Below are positions 53,026 through 62,601 of a stretch of DNA of 64,000 nt, one piece after another. Each line of letters begins with the position of its first letter. Position 1 is the first letter of the stretch. Source of the stretch: G963665925 sp963678925 (GTDB taxonomy: Bacteria; Bacillota; Clostridia; Peptostreptococcales; Acidaminobacteraceae); the NCBI GenBank assembly GCA_963678925.1, contig OY787533.1, positions 3,534,001-3,598,000 of the forward strand, in the 5' to 3' direction. The position numbers and the translations under genes are program-made. The notes beneath the pieces are model-generated. The model ran no database searches and was not told the origin of the DNA. It was given only the letters and a program-made list of their open reading frames with translations.

Positions 53026-55008
53026 ATGAAATTGAACACTAACACCTACACAAAACTTGAATTCATCGCCATCAGAGAAGCCCTAGCAGACTACGCGAAA
53101 TCTGAAGAAGCCAAGAATTCATTCCATGAGCTTGAGCCCATGTTGAATCCCAATGCAATCGAAGCTGCACTTGATGAAGCTGAAGATGGCTTATATCTTG
53201 CTGAAAACGGGTTCAGAGTTCCAGTGCATAGCCTGAGTGGTGTCCGCGCTGCAATGAAAATGCTTTCTAAGGAAGCGGTTCTGACACCACATGCTTTTCA
53301 GGACCTGAATGCCTTTCTTGAACATGCCGCGCGCATGAAACGGTTCATGCTTGAAAAGGAGAACTTTCTAAAGCGTATTGGTTCTTATGCTTATGGGATC
53401 GAACCTCTTGAGGAGCTTACTGACCAAATTTCAGGTGCCATCGAGAATGGACAGGTGGCTGACAGGGCGTCGAGCAAACTGATGAAAATAAGAAAGACGC
53501 TCGGACGCACTGAAGCAAAAATCAGAGAACGTATGGACCGATATCTGGCTTCACCGGAAATGGCCAAATATCTTCAGGATGACAGATATAGAATTATTGA
53601 CGGCAAGTTTGCCCTGCCCGTGAAAAGAACACAGAAGAATTCTGTTGACGGTATGCTGGTAGGTCATTCGAGCAAGGGAACAACTGCCTATGTACAGCCA
53701 GAAGCCGTGCTTAGACTTCAGGAAGAGCTTGAGACCTTAAGAGCCGATGAAAAGGCGGAAGAGTATCGAATATTGAGTGTGCTGACTGGTCAAGTGGCGG
53801 GCCACACCCTTGAAATCAATCAGAATATGGATATTATGATCAAGTATGACATAATACTGGCAAAGGGACGCCACGGTAGACGCATAAAAGGAAACAGACC
53901 CGTCTTTAACCGCAAGGGCATTATTCGGCTCGATGCGGCCCGTCATCCGCTTCTGGGAGAAGAGGCCGTACCGCTGAATATTGAAGTGGGCAGTGAGTAT
54001 AGAAGTCTCATCATTACCGGCCCAAATACAGGCGGCAAGACAGTTGCCCTCAAGACGACAGGCATATGTGCCCTCATGGCCGTATGTGGTCTTCTCATTC
54101 CTGCAGCTGCAGATTCAACCCTGCCTCTGTTTGAAGACATACTGGTCGATATTGGAGACAATCAGAATCTTGAGCAGTCCCTGAGCACATTCTCAGCGCA
54201 TATTGAAAACATCATCGGCATTGTAAAATACGCCAGAAAAGGGACACTGGTCCTTCTTGATGAAATCGGTACGGGTACCGACCCGGTTGAGGGTACAGGT
54301 CTTGGAATTGCCATTCTTGAAAAGCTGCATGAACAGGGGGCCACGGTTATGGCAACAACCCATTTCAGCGAAATCAAGACCTTTGCAAAGACGCATGAGG
54401 GCTTCCAGACCGGGAGCATGGCATTTGATGTAGAGAGCTTGAAACCCCTTTACCGGTTGGATATTGGTAAGCCGGGGGAGAGCAATGCATTTTTGATTGC
54501 CCTGCGTCTTGGACTCAATTATCAGCTTATTGAAAGGGCCCATCAAGCGTCCTATGGTGAGAAAAAAGCCTATAAGGATATTGCTGTTAAGCTTGAAAAA
54601 ACAAAGGAAAAGATGGACAATCAAAAGAATCAAGGTACTGAGGACGGTTACAATGCGGGTTCGGAAAGAACAAAGGTAAGTGCGAAGACACTGCGAAAGC
54701 AGCTCAAGGTTTCGCACAAGAAACTCGACGAACCTGAGTTCCAGGTAGGGGATGCTGTAAAAATCAGCGGACTCCCTGCTGTGGGGATTGTTTCTGATGC
54801 GCCTGATAGAAAAGGCGAGTACCAGGTCATGTACAAGAATAAGAAAATCAAAGTCAGCCATAAGAGGTTGGAAAAATATCTCGACAAGGAAGTCCTCTAT
54901 CCGGAAGAATACGATATGGATATTGTTACAAAGTCCAAGGTCAGAAGGAAAAAAGAGACAAAGCTCAGAAAAGGACATAAAGACGTTGTGCTTGATGACA
55001 GCGAGTAG
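53026..55008 (+). CDS. MutS2-like ATPase without Smr domain
   Basis: This 660-residue protein resembles MutS2. The N-terminal core/lever region (about residues 1-310) has DGKFALPVKRTQKNSVDGML and SSKGTTAYVQPEAV. The ATPase (about 320-520) has Walker A ITGPNTGGKTVALKT (about 328-342) and Walker B LVLLDEIGTGTDPVEG (about 408-423). The C-terminal 130 residues are basic and contain KVSHKKLDEP and VSHKRLEKYL but no Smr nuclease domain, so it is shorter than usual MutS2 (about 780). It may act on branched DNA or collided ribosomes. AGGAGG lies only two bases before the ATG; the TTG at 53032 has better spacing. Confidence 0.8.
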   Translation: MKLNTNTYTKLEFIAIREALADYAKSEEAKNSFHELEPMLNPNAIEAALDEAEDGLYLAENGFRVPVHSLSGVRAAMKMLSKEAVLTPHAFQDLNAFLEHAARMKRFMLEKENFLKRIGSYAYGIEPLEELTDQISGAIENGQVADRASSKLMKIRKTLGRTEAKIRERMDRYLASPEMAKYLQDDRYRIIDGKFALPVKRTQKNSVDGMLVGHSSKGTTAYVQPEAVLRLQEELETLRADEKAEEYRILSVLTGQVAGHTLEINQNMDIMIKYDIILAKGRHGRRIKGNRPVFNRKGIIRLDAARHPLLGEEAVPLNIEVGSEYRSLIITGPNTGGKTVALKTTGICALMAVCGLLIPAAADSTLPLFEDILVDIGDNQNLEQSLSTFSAHIENIIGIVKYARKGTLVLLDEIGTGTDPVEGTGLGIAILEKLHEQGATVMATTHFSEIKTFAKTHEGFQTGSMAFDVESLKPLYRLDIGKPGESNAFLIALRLGLNYQLIERAHQASYGEKKAYKDIAVKLEKTKEKMDNQKNQGTEDGYNAGSERTKVSAKTLRKQLKVSHKKLDEPEFQVGDAVKISGLPAVGIVSDAPDRKGEYQVMYKNKKIKVSHKRLEKYLDKEVLYPEEYDMDIVTKSKVRRKKETKLRKGHKDVVLDDSE

Positions 55009-55031
55009 TGACAAACGATTGGAGGTACTTG

Positions 55032-55349
55032 ATGGGTGGATTTACAGACCGTGTTGTAGCGGTAATATTAGAAATACCAGAAGGCCGTGTGGCAACATAC
55101 GGTCAAATAGCAGATCTGAGTGGTTATCCAAGAGCGCCACGCCAAGTGGCAGGCGTACTGAAGCGGTATTCCGGCAAGCTTGACCTTCCCTGGCACCGTG
55201 TCATCAACAGCAAGGGCATCATCTCCATCAAGGAAGCGACCGGGCGGGCAGAACAGAAGCAGAGGCTCATGGATGAAGGCGTTGAAGTTGATGCTGAAGG
55301 AAGAGTTGACCTGTCTGTCTATGGCTGGAGACCTGTCCTTCGAAAGTAA
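55032..55349 (+). CDS. alkyltransferase-like (ATL) protein
   Basis: This 105-residue protein has the DNA-binding fold of O6-alkylguanine-DNA alkyltransferase, including GRVATYGQIADLSGYPRAPR. The active-site motif PCHRVI reads PWHRVI (about residues 56-61), so Trp replaces the alkyl-accepting Cys. ATL proteins of this kind bind alkylated bases and hand them to nucleotide excision repair instead of repairing them directly. The ATG at 55032 follows GGAGG. It sits 23 bases behind the MutS2-like gene and is probably cotranscribed, a small DNA-repair pair. Confidence 0.85.
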   Translation: MGGFTDRVVAVILEIPEGRVATYGQIADLSGYPRAPRQVAGVLKRYSGKLDLPWHRVINSKGIISIKEATGRAEQKQRLMDEGVEVDAEGRVDLSVYGWRPVLRK

Positions 55350-55572
55350 TCCGTGTCAAAAATGAGAGACCACAGACCGATGCATCTTGAAATTGTCACA
55401 TAAAACCCTTAAAATCATGAATAAGTATTCTTTTTAGGCAGCATACATGACCAAACCGTGAACAATTCGTGAATCTTTGCACCGAAGGAATTGATTCTAC
55501 GTATTTGGTGGTAAAATAATAATAGAAGCAATAAGGGTAGTTATACCTTAGCAAGAAAAGAGGTAGATAATT
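55350..55572 (+). promoter_or_regulatory. upstream region of the Clp ATPase gene
   Basis: TTGATT (55491-55496) and TAAAAT/AATAAT (55512-55520) give a possible promoter with 15- or 18-base spacing. GTGAA occurs twice near 55458-55475. No CtsR-type heptanucleotide repeat was recognised, and no gene is seen. Confidence 0.4.
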
Positions 55573-57909
55573 ATGAAATTATGTTCAAGATGCAATAAGA
55601 ATATCGCAATGATATATATGAATAAAATGGAGAACGGCAAGGAAACAGTAGAGCAGCTATGCATCAAATGCGCTCGAGAAGTGGGCGTTCCTGGAATTGA
55701 CAACCTGCTTAAGCAGACGGGTATGGGCGAAGACGATTTGAACCATATGATGGATCACATGAATGACATGTTCGAGGGCATGGACCCTGAACAGATGAAT
55801 CTATCCGATATCATGGGCATGATGAATGGAATCGAAGATTTTGACGGTCTCGATATGGAAGATGAGTTCGATGATGAAGAGCCGCTGGATCTTCTTGAAG
55901 AAGAAACTTCAGGCGATTCTGAAGCACATGGTGCGCAGACTGAGCAAAAGAAGAAGAAAAAGAAGCGGTTTGGCCAGAAGAAGCATCTCGATACCTACGG
56001 GACCAATCTCACGGACAAGGCGGAAAATGGCGATATCGATTCGATAATCGGCAGACAGCGTGAAATCGACAGAATGGTTCAGATTCTTAACAGACGTACG
56101 AAAAACAATCCGGTTCTTATTGGTGAGCCAGGTGTGGGCAAAACGGCGATTGCTGAAGGTCTTGCGCTTCGAATTGCTGAGAAACAGGTGCCGGCTAAGC
56201 TTTTCAGCGCGGAAGTTTATCTGCTGGACATGACAGCCATAGTTGCAGGCACCCAGTTCAGAGGTCAGTTTGAGGGTCGTATCAAATCCATTATTGACGA
56301 AGCCAAGGAACGTGGAAACGTCATTCTTGTCATTGACGAGCTGCATAATATTGTCGGTGCAGGCGATTTGCAGGGTGGGGCCATGAATGCGGCAAACATT
56401 TTGAAACCAGCTCTTGCAAGAGGTGAGGTTCAGGTAATTGGTGCCACAACCCTTGAAGAGTACAGAAAGCATATTGAAAAAGATGCGGCACTTGAGCGGC
56501 GCTTCCAGCCGATTGTGGTGGATGAACCGACACCGGAGGAATCCGTTGAAATTCTGAAGGGCATTCGCGGCTACTATGAGTCGTATCATATGGTCAAAAT
56601 CTCAGATCAGGTTGTTGAAGCCTGCGTAAGACTGAGTGACCGTTATATCAGAGACAGATATCTCCCGGACAAGGCCATTGATGTGATGGATGAAGCGGGT
56701 TCAAGGGCAAATCTGAAGAATAAGGGTCTTGTGGAGCTTGCTGCGCTTAAGGAAGACCTGGAAAAGGTAAGACTGGACAAGCTTCAGGCAGCAGAGCTTG
56801 AGGACTATGAAAAATCAGCGGATTTGAAAATGGCGGAGCTTTCCCTTGAAGAGAAGATTGAGCGTCTTGAAGAAGAAGCAAGCCATGTTGAAATAGACAT
56901 TGAAGATATTGCCTATGTCATTGAAGCCTGGACCAAAATACCGGTCCAGCGTATTACTGAAGACGAGGCAGACAGACTGCTTATTCTTGAGGACCGATTG
57001 AAGCGCCGTGTGATTGGACAAAATCCAGCCGTTGAAGCCCTTGCCAAGGCAGTGCGAAGAAATCGTTCCGGATTCAGAAAAATGAAGAAGCCAACATCCT
57101 TTATCTTTGTCGGCCCGACAGGGGTCGGAAAGACTGAGCTTGCAAAATGCCTGGCGGGTGAACTTTTTGGCAGTGATGAGAACATGATCCGTCTGGACAT
57201 GTCTGAATATATGGAGAGACATACTGTAAGCAAACTGATTGGTGCGCCTCCTGGATATGTTGGATTTGATCAGGGCGGCAAGCTGACAGATGTGATAAGA
57301 CGCAAGCCCTACTCTGTTATTCTGATGGACGAGATTGAAAAGGCCCATCCGGATATATTCAACATTCTGCTTCAGATACTGGATGACGGCAGACTTACGG
57401 ACAGTCAGGGAAGAACCGTTTATTTCGACAACACGGTCATCATTATGACTTCCAACCTGGGAACAAGCTCTGGTGCCGCTAGAATCGGTTTTGGTTCTGA
57501 TGGAACGGCTGCGGTTAAGGAGAAGGTTCGAGAAGCGCTTAGAAGCACTTTCAGACCAGAGTTCCTCAACCGTGTTGATGACATCATTACCTTCAACAAG
57601 CTGGGACAAGATCAGTTTGGTGATATTCTTGCCCTTATGCTTAAGGAAGTTAAGGTTGAACTGCACGATAAGCATATGACAATGGATATTGAAGAAGATG
57701 CCAAGGACTTTCTCATTGAGAAAGGCTATAGTGAAGAGTTCGGTGCAAGACCAATGCGCCGTGCGATTCAGACCTATCTGGAAGATGAAATCGCCGAAGC
57801 GTATCTGCGCGGTAAGATCAAAGAGGGTGACCATCTTCATATTTCCCTTGAAGAGGGTGCTTTAAAGGTCCTCCCAAAGGCCAAAAGCGTAGATGAAATC
57901 CTGCAGTAG
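55573..57909 (+). CDS. clpE: ClpE-type ATP-dependent unfoldase
   Basis: This 778-residue class I Clp ATPase has an N-terminal zinc finger (CSRC at 4-7 and CIKC near 32-35) as in ClpE. An acidic linker (about 60-125) is rich in Met, Asp and Glu. The first AAA domain has LIGEPGVGKTAIAEG (about 180-194), a middle coiled region lies at about 400-450, and the second AAA domain has IFVGPTGVGKTELAKCLA (about 510-527). It should unfold proteins for ClpP. Length and zinc finger favour ClpE over ClpC. GAGGT precedes the ATG, and a terminator follows. Confidence 0.85.
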   Translation: MKLCSRCNKNIAMIYMNKMENGKETVEQLCIKCAREVGVPGIDNLLKQTGMGEDDLNHMMDHMNDMFEGMDPEQMNLSDIMGMMNGIEDFDGLDMEDEFDDEEPLDLLEEETSGDSEAHGAQTEQKKKKKKRFGQKKHLDTYGTNLTDKAENGDIDSIIGRQREIDRMVQILNRRTKNNPVLIGEPGVGKTAIAEGLALRIAEKQVPAKLFSAEVYLLDMTAIVAGTQFRGQFEGRIKSIIDEAKERGNVILVIDELHNIVGAGDLQGGAMNAANILKPALARGEVQVIGATTLEEYRKHIEKDAALERRFQPIVVDEPTPEESVEILKGIRGYYESYHMVKISDQVVEACVRLSDRYIRDRYLPDKAIDVMDEAGSRANLKNKGLVELAALKEDLEKVRLDKLQAAELEDYEKSADLKMAELSLEEKIERLEEEASHVEIDIEDIAYVIEAWTKIPVQRITEDEADRLLILEDRLKRRVIGQNPAVEALAKAVRRNRSGFRKMKKPTSFIFVGPTGVGKTELAKCLAGELFGSDENMIRLDMSEYMERHTVSKLIGAPPGYVGFDQGGKLTDVIRRKPYSVILMDEIEKAHPDIFNILLQILDDGRLTDSQGRTVYFDNTVIIMTSNLGTSSGAARIGFGSDGTAAVKEKVREALRSTFRPEFLNRVDDIITFNKLGQDQFGDILALMLKEVKVELHDKHMTMDIEEDAKDFLIEKGYSEEFGARPMRRAIQTYLEDEIAEAYLRGKIKEGDHLHISLEEGALKVLPKAKSVDEILQ

Positions 57910-57958
57910 TCCACAAAATACATGGACCATGAATATCATGAAATGAATGAATAAACAC

Positions 57959-58001
57959 AAGCCAGTGTACCCCGCAAAAGCGATGGTGCATTGGCTTTTT
58001 T
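57959..58001 (+). terminator. intrinsic terminator
   Basis: AAGCCAGTGTACC (57959-57971) pairs with GGTGCATTGGCTT (57985-57997), with wobble pairs, followed by TTTTTA. It ends the clpE gene. Confidence 0.75.
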
Positions 58002-58033
58002 ATTTGAAAAAGACTTCCTTGCATTTTGTTAGA

Positions 58034-58075
58034 CAAAAGTAAAATAGGGGTAAATACCAAAAAGGTATACTTTTG
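58034..58075 (+). promoter_or_regulatory. inverted repeat upstream of the RND pump genes
   Basis: CAAAAGTA (58034-58041) and TACTTTTG (58068-58075) form outer arms, with TACC/GGTA (58055-58067) inside. It lies 50 bases before the RND permease gene and is a candidate operator for a TetR- or MarR-like regulator. Confidence 0.5.
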
Positions 58076-58126
58076 CCATAAAAAGTGATTGGAAAAGCCA
58101 ACACATTGAATATAGGGAGCAGGTTT

Positions 58127-61100
58127 ATGGACAAGCACATAAAAGAATTGGATATTCAGGACAACTTTATAGGGAAAATTTCCCGTTTCTTCGTAGGCCG
58201 ATTTCAAATGGTCTTGCTCTTGATTGCCTTGATCATAGGGACAGGGGTGTCCGGTGCATTCGTGATGCCAAAGGAGTCTCTTCCGGAAATCGTGTTTCCG
58301 GCAATCATGATCCAGACCCTTTATCCCGGGGCATCACCTGAAGACGTCGAACAGCTCATAACCGATAAGATTGAATCGAAAATGAACGATCTGGACGCCC
58401 TCGATGAAATTCAGTCAGATTCAAGCTTCAGCTTTTCTTCTGTAGCCCTCATTTTTGAGGAGGGCACGGATATGGATGAAAAGAAGGTTGAAGTGGAAAG
58501 CGCCTTGTCTGAAATCGACTTTGCACAGGGCATTGAAAAGCCCAAAACCATGACATTTTCAACCTCTGAAATCCCCCTGCTTCAAATAAGCCTGTCCGGG
58601 CCTTTTACGACCTTTGAGCTTACCCGATACGCTAAGGATATCCAGGAGGAACTTGAGCAGATGAATGGGGTGAAGACGGTCAACCTGTATGGGGGTCTGG
58701 ACCGTGAGATTCACGTTAACTTGAATCAGACACGCTTGCTCGAATACGGGCTCTCACCGTCAGATGTACAGCAAGCCATTTCAGCGCTCAATGTTGCAAT
58801 TCCCATTGGTGATGCTACCCTGAGCGACCAGCGGGTTGGTGTGAGAATCGATGAAGAACTCGATTCCGCCCAGGCACTGGAGCATGTTCTGATCACCACA
58901 CCTAAGGGGGGGCATATATTCCTAAAGGATATTGCCCAGGTAACAGATTCAAATGAAGAAGTGGATGAGTACAGCCTGACCTATGTTCGTGGTGAGGGCA
59001 GTGAAAAGGCTCAGCGGGCTGTTTTCATAGAGGTCCTAAAGAAGGATGACAGCGATGTCATTGGATTAAGCAAGGCAGTTAGAGATCAAATCGGTCATAT
59101 GGCGGGGGATATCTATCCAAAGTCGGTGACTGTGAATATATCAAACGATCTTTCAGAATACGTCAAGAAGGACCTTGACAGCATTCGATCGAGTGCGGCA
59201 TCAGGTCTTATTGTCGTCGTGCTGGTGCTGTTTCTCTTTATTGGCTTCAAGGAATCGCTCATCGTTTCGCTGACAATCCCAATTACTCTAATGGCAACAC
59301 TTGCAGTGCTTGATTTTTTAGGCATGAGCCTTAATGCCCTATCCATATTGGGCATGATTGTCGCGCTGGGTCTGCTTGTGGACAACTCCATTATCGTTAT
59401 GGAAAACATGGACAGACTCAATCGTCTTGGTGCCAATGCAAGGCTTTCGGCTATAAAAGGCGTGAATCAGGTAGGCTTTCCGGTACTTGCTGCTACCCTC
59501 ACAACAGTCGCTGCATTTTTTCCTCTGGCAATCCTGCCTGGAATTATGGGTGCTTTTATCAACACAGTTCCAAGAACCATCATTATTGCACTGGTAGCCT
59601 CCTTCGGCGTTGCCATCACCATTACGCCATCTGTATACTCGAGACTGCTCAGAAACAGATCGCATCCACTGCTCCACAGACTTGTGCATTTCGTGAAGCT
59701 GGACACCAGCGTTGCGACCTCCGTTGAGAAGGTTCTATCTGTACTCCTAGTGGTGGTACTGGCCTATTATGCCTTTTCAGGCAGTGCGACGCAAATAAAC
59801 CTGGGGATCATCGCAGCCCTGTTCTTTGGAATCCTCATGGCTGTCAAGGTTTATCTCTATGGCGGGCAGGGGCTTGAAGATGCGCCAGCTATTCAGTACT
59901 ACAGAAAGTTTGTCAAATACATCATACAGAAAAGACGCAGGAGAATTCTCGTCATACTCATTGGTATTTCAACACTTGCAGCCAGCTTTACACTTATTGG
60001 TGCCGGACATGTGAAAATAGCCTTTTTCCCAGACACGGAGCCAGAAAGCCTGCAGATTATTGTCGATACCCCTGGGGGAACGCCCCTTGAGGAGACGGCC
60101 CAGACCGTTGAGGCTGTCGAAGCTTACTTAAAAACGGTACCAGACATTGCCGCCTACAATATCACACTTGGAGGAACTGAGGTAGATAAGGCTACAATCT
60201 CGGTCATCTTCACAAGTGACAGTGACCGACAGACGGATGGCTTCACCATACTCAGTGATGTAGAGAAAGCGGCACTTCATATACCCGGCGCTCGAATCAT
60301 CGTAAACGGATCGGCGGGACAGGGACCACCTGTTGGAAAACCGGTAAGCCTGAAAATCATTGGCAGGGACTTGGGTGAGATGAGGGCCCTAGCCAATCAA
60401 TACGCTCAAATCTACGATTCCATAGATGGGGTTTACAATATAGATGTGGATGCCCAAGCGGACTCACCACAGGTTCAAATCGATATACTTGAGAAGAAAA
60501 TCAGCAGTTACGGACTCACGGTGGCACAAATTGCCGCTCAGCTTAGAAATCAAATGGACGGTCTTGTTGCCGCAACCATCAATGTGGAAAGAGAAGAGAT
60601 TGATGTGGTTGTAAAGGTCGGCCGCGAGGAAATGGCAGATATCAATGCCCTGCAGTCCCTGTATATCGTCACACCGTCTTCCGAAATGATTCCACTGTCG
60701 CATATTGCAGTAATCAAGGAATACAGCGGACTTTCCAGTATCATTCACCTTGACAGTGAACGTGTCATTACCTTGGAAGCGGATTTGGCGCCAGATATGA
60801 ACATCAATGATGTGACAGATACTTTTGAAAGGTTATCTGACTCTATAGAGCTTCCATCCGGTATTCGGACCGAGTATGGCGGTGATATCGAGGCTATACA
60901 GGAGAGCTTTACTGACCTTTTCAGAAGCATGCTCCTGGCGGTTTTTCTCGTATTTATCATATTGTCAGTCCAGTTTAATTCTGTAGCTCAGCCCTTTGCT
61001 ATTCTCATGACAGTGCCTATGGCCATGATTGGTGTTCTTCTTGGTCTTGCTGTGACAGGGAATGAGTTTGGCTTTTATGCCTTTATGGGTCTGGTTGCTT

Positions 61101-61429
61101 TGGTTGGCATTGCAGTGAATGACGCCATTGTTCTCATCGACTTCATGAATTATTTGAGGCGCAGCGGCAGCACCCTTGATGCTGCAATACTTGAGGCTGG
61201 GACCATACGTTTCAATCCGGTTCTGGCAACAACGCTGACCACCATTGGCGGCGTTCTGCCGCTTGCATTCAGAGATACCTATTATGCGCAGTTCAGTTTC
61301 TCGCTGGTATTTGGACTGCTTGTTACAACGATTCTTACACTCGTATATATACCGGTGTTTTACCATATGATCGAGGGCGGAAAAGAAAAACGTGCCAAGC
61401 GAAAATTGCACGCTGAGAAGGAGGCGTAA
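58127..61429 (+). CDS. RND family efflux transporter permease (AcrB/MMPL-like)
   Basis: This 1100-residue proton-driven exporter has a membrane segment near residues 25-45. Two large outer loops (about 50-340 and 615-890) and two blocks of membrane helices complete the RND plan. SLTIPITLMATLAVLDFLGM and ILGMIVALGLLVDNSIIVME (Asp-containing helix 4, about 415-435) match HAE-type permeases. The start at 58127 follows GGGAG. It is translated with the adaptor gene two bases downstream. No outer-membrane channel gene is seen, as expected for a monoderm. The substrate is unknown. Confidence 0.9.
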   Translation: MDKHIKELDIQDNFIGKISRFFVGRFQMVLLLIALIIGTGVSGAFVMPKESLPEIVFPAIMIQTLYPGASPEDVEQLITDKIESKMNDLDALDEIQSDSSFSFSSVALIFEEGTDMDEKKVEVESALSEIDFAQGIEKPKTMTFSTSEIPLLQISLSGPFTTFELTRYAKDIQEELEQMNGVKTVNLYGGLDREIHVNLNQTRLLEYGLSPSDVQQAISALNVAIPIGDATLSDQRVGVRIDEELDSAQALEHVLITTPKGGHIFLKDIAQVTDSNEEVDEYSLTYVRGEGSEKAQRAVFIEVLKKDDSDVIGLSKAVRDQIGHMAGDIYPKSVTVNISNDLSEYVKKDLDSIRSSAASGLIVVVLVLFLFIGFKESLIVSLTIPITLMATLAVLDFLGMSLNALSILGMIVALGLLVDNSIIVMENMDRLNRLGANARLSAIKGVNQVGFPVLAATLTTVAAFFPLAILPGIMGAFINTVPRTIIIALVASFGVAITITPSVYSRLLRNRSHPLLHRLVHFVKLDTSVATSVEKVLSVLLVVVLAYYAFSGSATQINLGIIAALFFGILMAVKVYLYGGQGLEDAPAIQYYRKFVKYIIQKRRRRILVILIGISTLAASFTLIGAGHVKIAFFPDTEPESLQIIVDTPGGTPLEETAQTVEAVEAYLKTVPDIAAYNITLGGTEVDKATISVIFTSDSDRQTDGFTILSDVEKAALHIPGARIIVNGSAGQGPPVGKPVSLKIIGRDLGEMRALANQYAQIYDSIDGVYNIDVDAQADSPQVQIDILEKKISSYGLTVAQIAAQLRNQMDGLVAATINVEREEIDVVVKVGREEMADINALQSLYIVTPSSEMIPLSHIAVIKEYSGLSSIIHLDSERVITLEADLAPDMNINDVTDTFERLSDSIELPSGIRTEYGGDIEAIQESFTDLFRSMLLAVFLVFIILSVQFNSVAQPFAILMTVPMAMIGVLLGLAVTGNEFGFYAFMGLVALVGIAVNDAIVLIDFMNYLRRSGSTLDAAILEAGTIRFNPVLATTLTTIGGVLPLAFRDTYYAQFSFSLVFGLLVTTILTLVYIPVFYHMIEGGKEKRAKRKLHAEKEA

Positions 61430-61431
61430 GC

Positions 61432-62532
61432 ATGGACGTGAAAAAAGGAAGATGGAAAATCATAATTGCGGTAGTGCTGCTTTTGTCTGGATGCGCCCAC
61501 AGGGATGAAAATGAGACCCGTGAAATGACGACTGAGTCAGTAGTACCGATTCAGGTCGTTCAAGTGGAAAAAAAGGAAATTTATGATAAAATAGAAGCGC
61601 TGGGCGAAATAAAAGCCAAGGCTGTTTATGAAATAAGTGCTGGTCTTGGCACAGTAGAAGAACTTTATGTGGTCACGGGTCAAAGCGTTGATAAGAATCA
61701 AGTGCTTTTCGAACTTGAAACAGACAGTCTGGAGAAAAACTATAAGGCCGTTGAAAGTCAGTTGAGAACCCTTCGAGACACACTTAAAATTCAAAGAGAC
61801 GATCAGGAGCGAACCTATACAAGACAGACAGCTCTATTTGAAGCGGGTGCAGTCTCAAAGCGCGAACTCGAAAATGCAAAACTCGCCTATGACCAGCTGG
61901 AAAAACAGTATCAGGACGCGCTTGTGGCCTATAGCAATCAAGTAACTGATTTAAAGAATGGTATTGAGGACTATCAGGTCAAAAGTCCGATTCAGGGCAA
62001 GGTGGCAGCAGTGCACATTAAGAGCGGTCAGGATGTTCAGGGTCAGACCGCAGTAGAAATCATTGATGACTCAAGTGTTAAAGCTGTCATAGGCGTGACG
62101 GCCCAACAGGTTAAGCTGATTGAACCTGGCGATGGCGCGACCGTATACGCAAATGGAGAAAGCCATAAGGGGATGGCTGCATATGTTGATTCCATAAATG
62201 CCATTCCTTCAACCACAACAGGACTTTATGAAGTCCAGCTCATGCTTGAGGACAATACATTTGACGTAAGAACAGGTGAATACGTAGAAGTTGAAATTTT
62301 GATAAATGTTAGAAAAGTCCTTGTTATTCCTAGAAATGCCCTTATAATGACTGGTGAAATGAAAAAGGCATTTGTTGTGGAAAATGGTCATGCTGTTGAG
62401 AAATCTCTGACAACAGGAAGTGTTGAAGGCCTCTATATCGAGGTTGAAGGTGGTCTGAATGAAGGCGAAGAAGTTGTTGTCCGCGGCCAGGCATTTCTCA
62501 AGGAGGGCTCAGCAGTCGAAATCATTCAATAA
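61432..62532 (+). CDS. RND efflux periplasmic-type adaptor, lipoprotein (HlyD/MFP family)
   Basis: This 366-residue protein has a lipoprotein signal ending in LLLSGC (Cys21). A barrel-sandwich domain flanks a coiled-coil hairpin (about residues 100-185, with LEKNYKAVESQLRTLRDTLK and ELENAKLAYDQLEKQYQDAL). The ending VVVRGQAFLKEGSAVEI is typical. It should bridge to the RND permease encoded two bases upstream. The gene order permease then adaptor is the reverse of the usual acrAB order. GGAGG precedes the ATG. Confidence 0.85.
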   Translation: MDVKKGRWKIIIAVVLLLSGCAHRDENETREMTTESVVPIQVVQVEKKEIYDKIEALGEIKAKAVYEISAGLGTVEELYVVTGQSVDKNQVLFELETDSLEKNYKAVESQLRTLRDTLKIQRDDQERTYTRQTALFEAGAVSKRELENAKLAYDQLEKQYQDALVAYSNQVTDLKNGIEDYQVKSPIQGKVAAVHIKSGQDVQGQTAVEIIDDSSVKAVIGVTAQQVKLIEPGDGATVYANGESHKGMAAYVDSINAIPSTTTGLYEVQLMLEDNTFDVRTGEYVEVEILINVRKVLVIPRNALIMTGEMKKAFVVENGHAVEKSLTTGSVEGLYIEVEGGLNEGEEVVVRGQAFLKEGSAVEIIQ

Positions 62533-62601
62533 ATGTTAAGAAAATGGAAGTTGCACATGTCTATACTGAATTGGGGTATAAGACATTTGAGGTGAAGTGT
62601 T

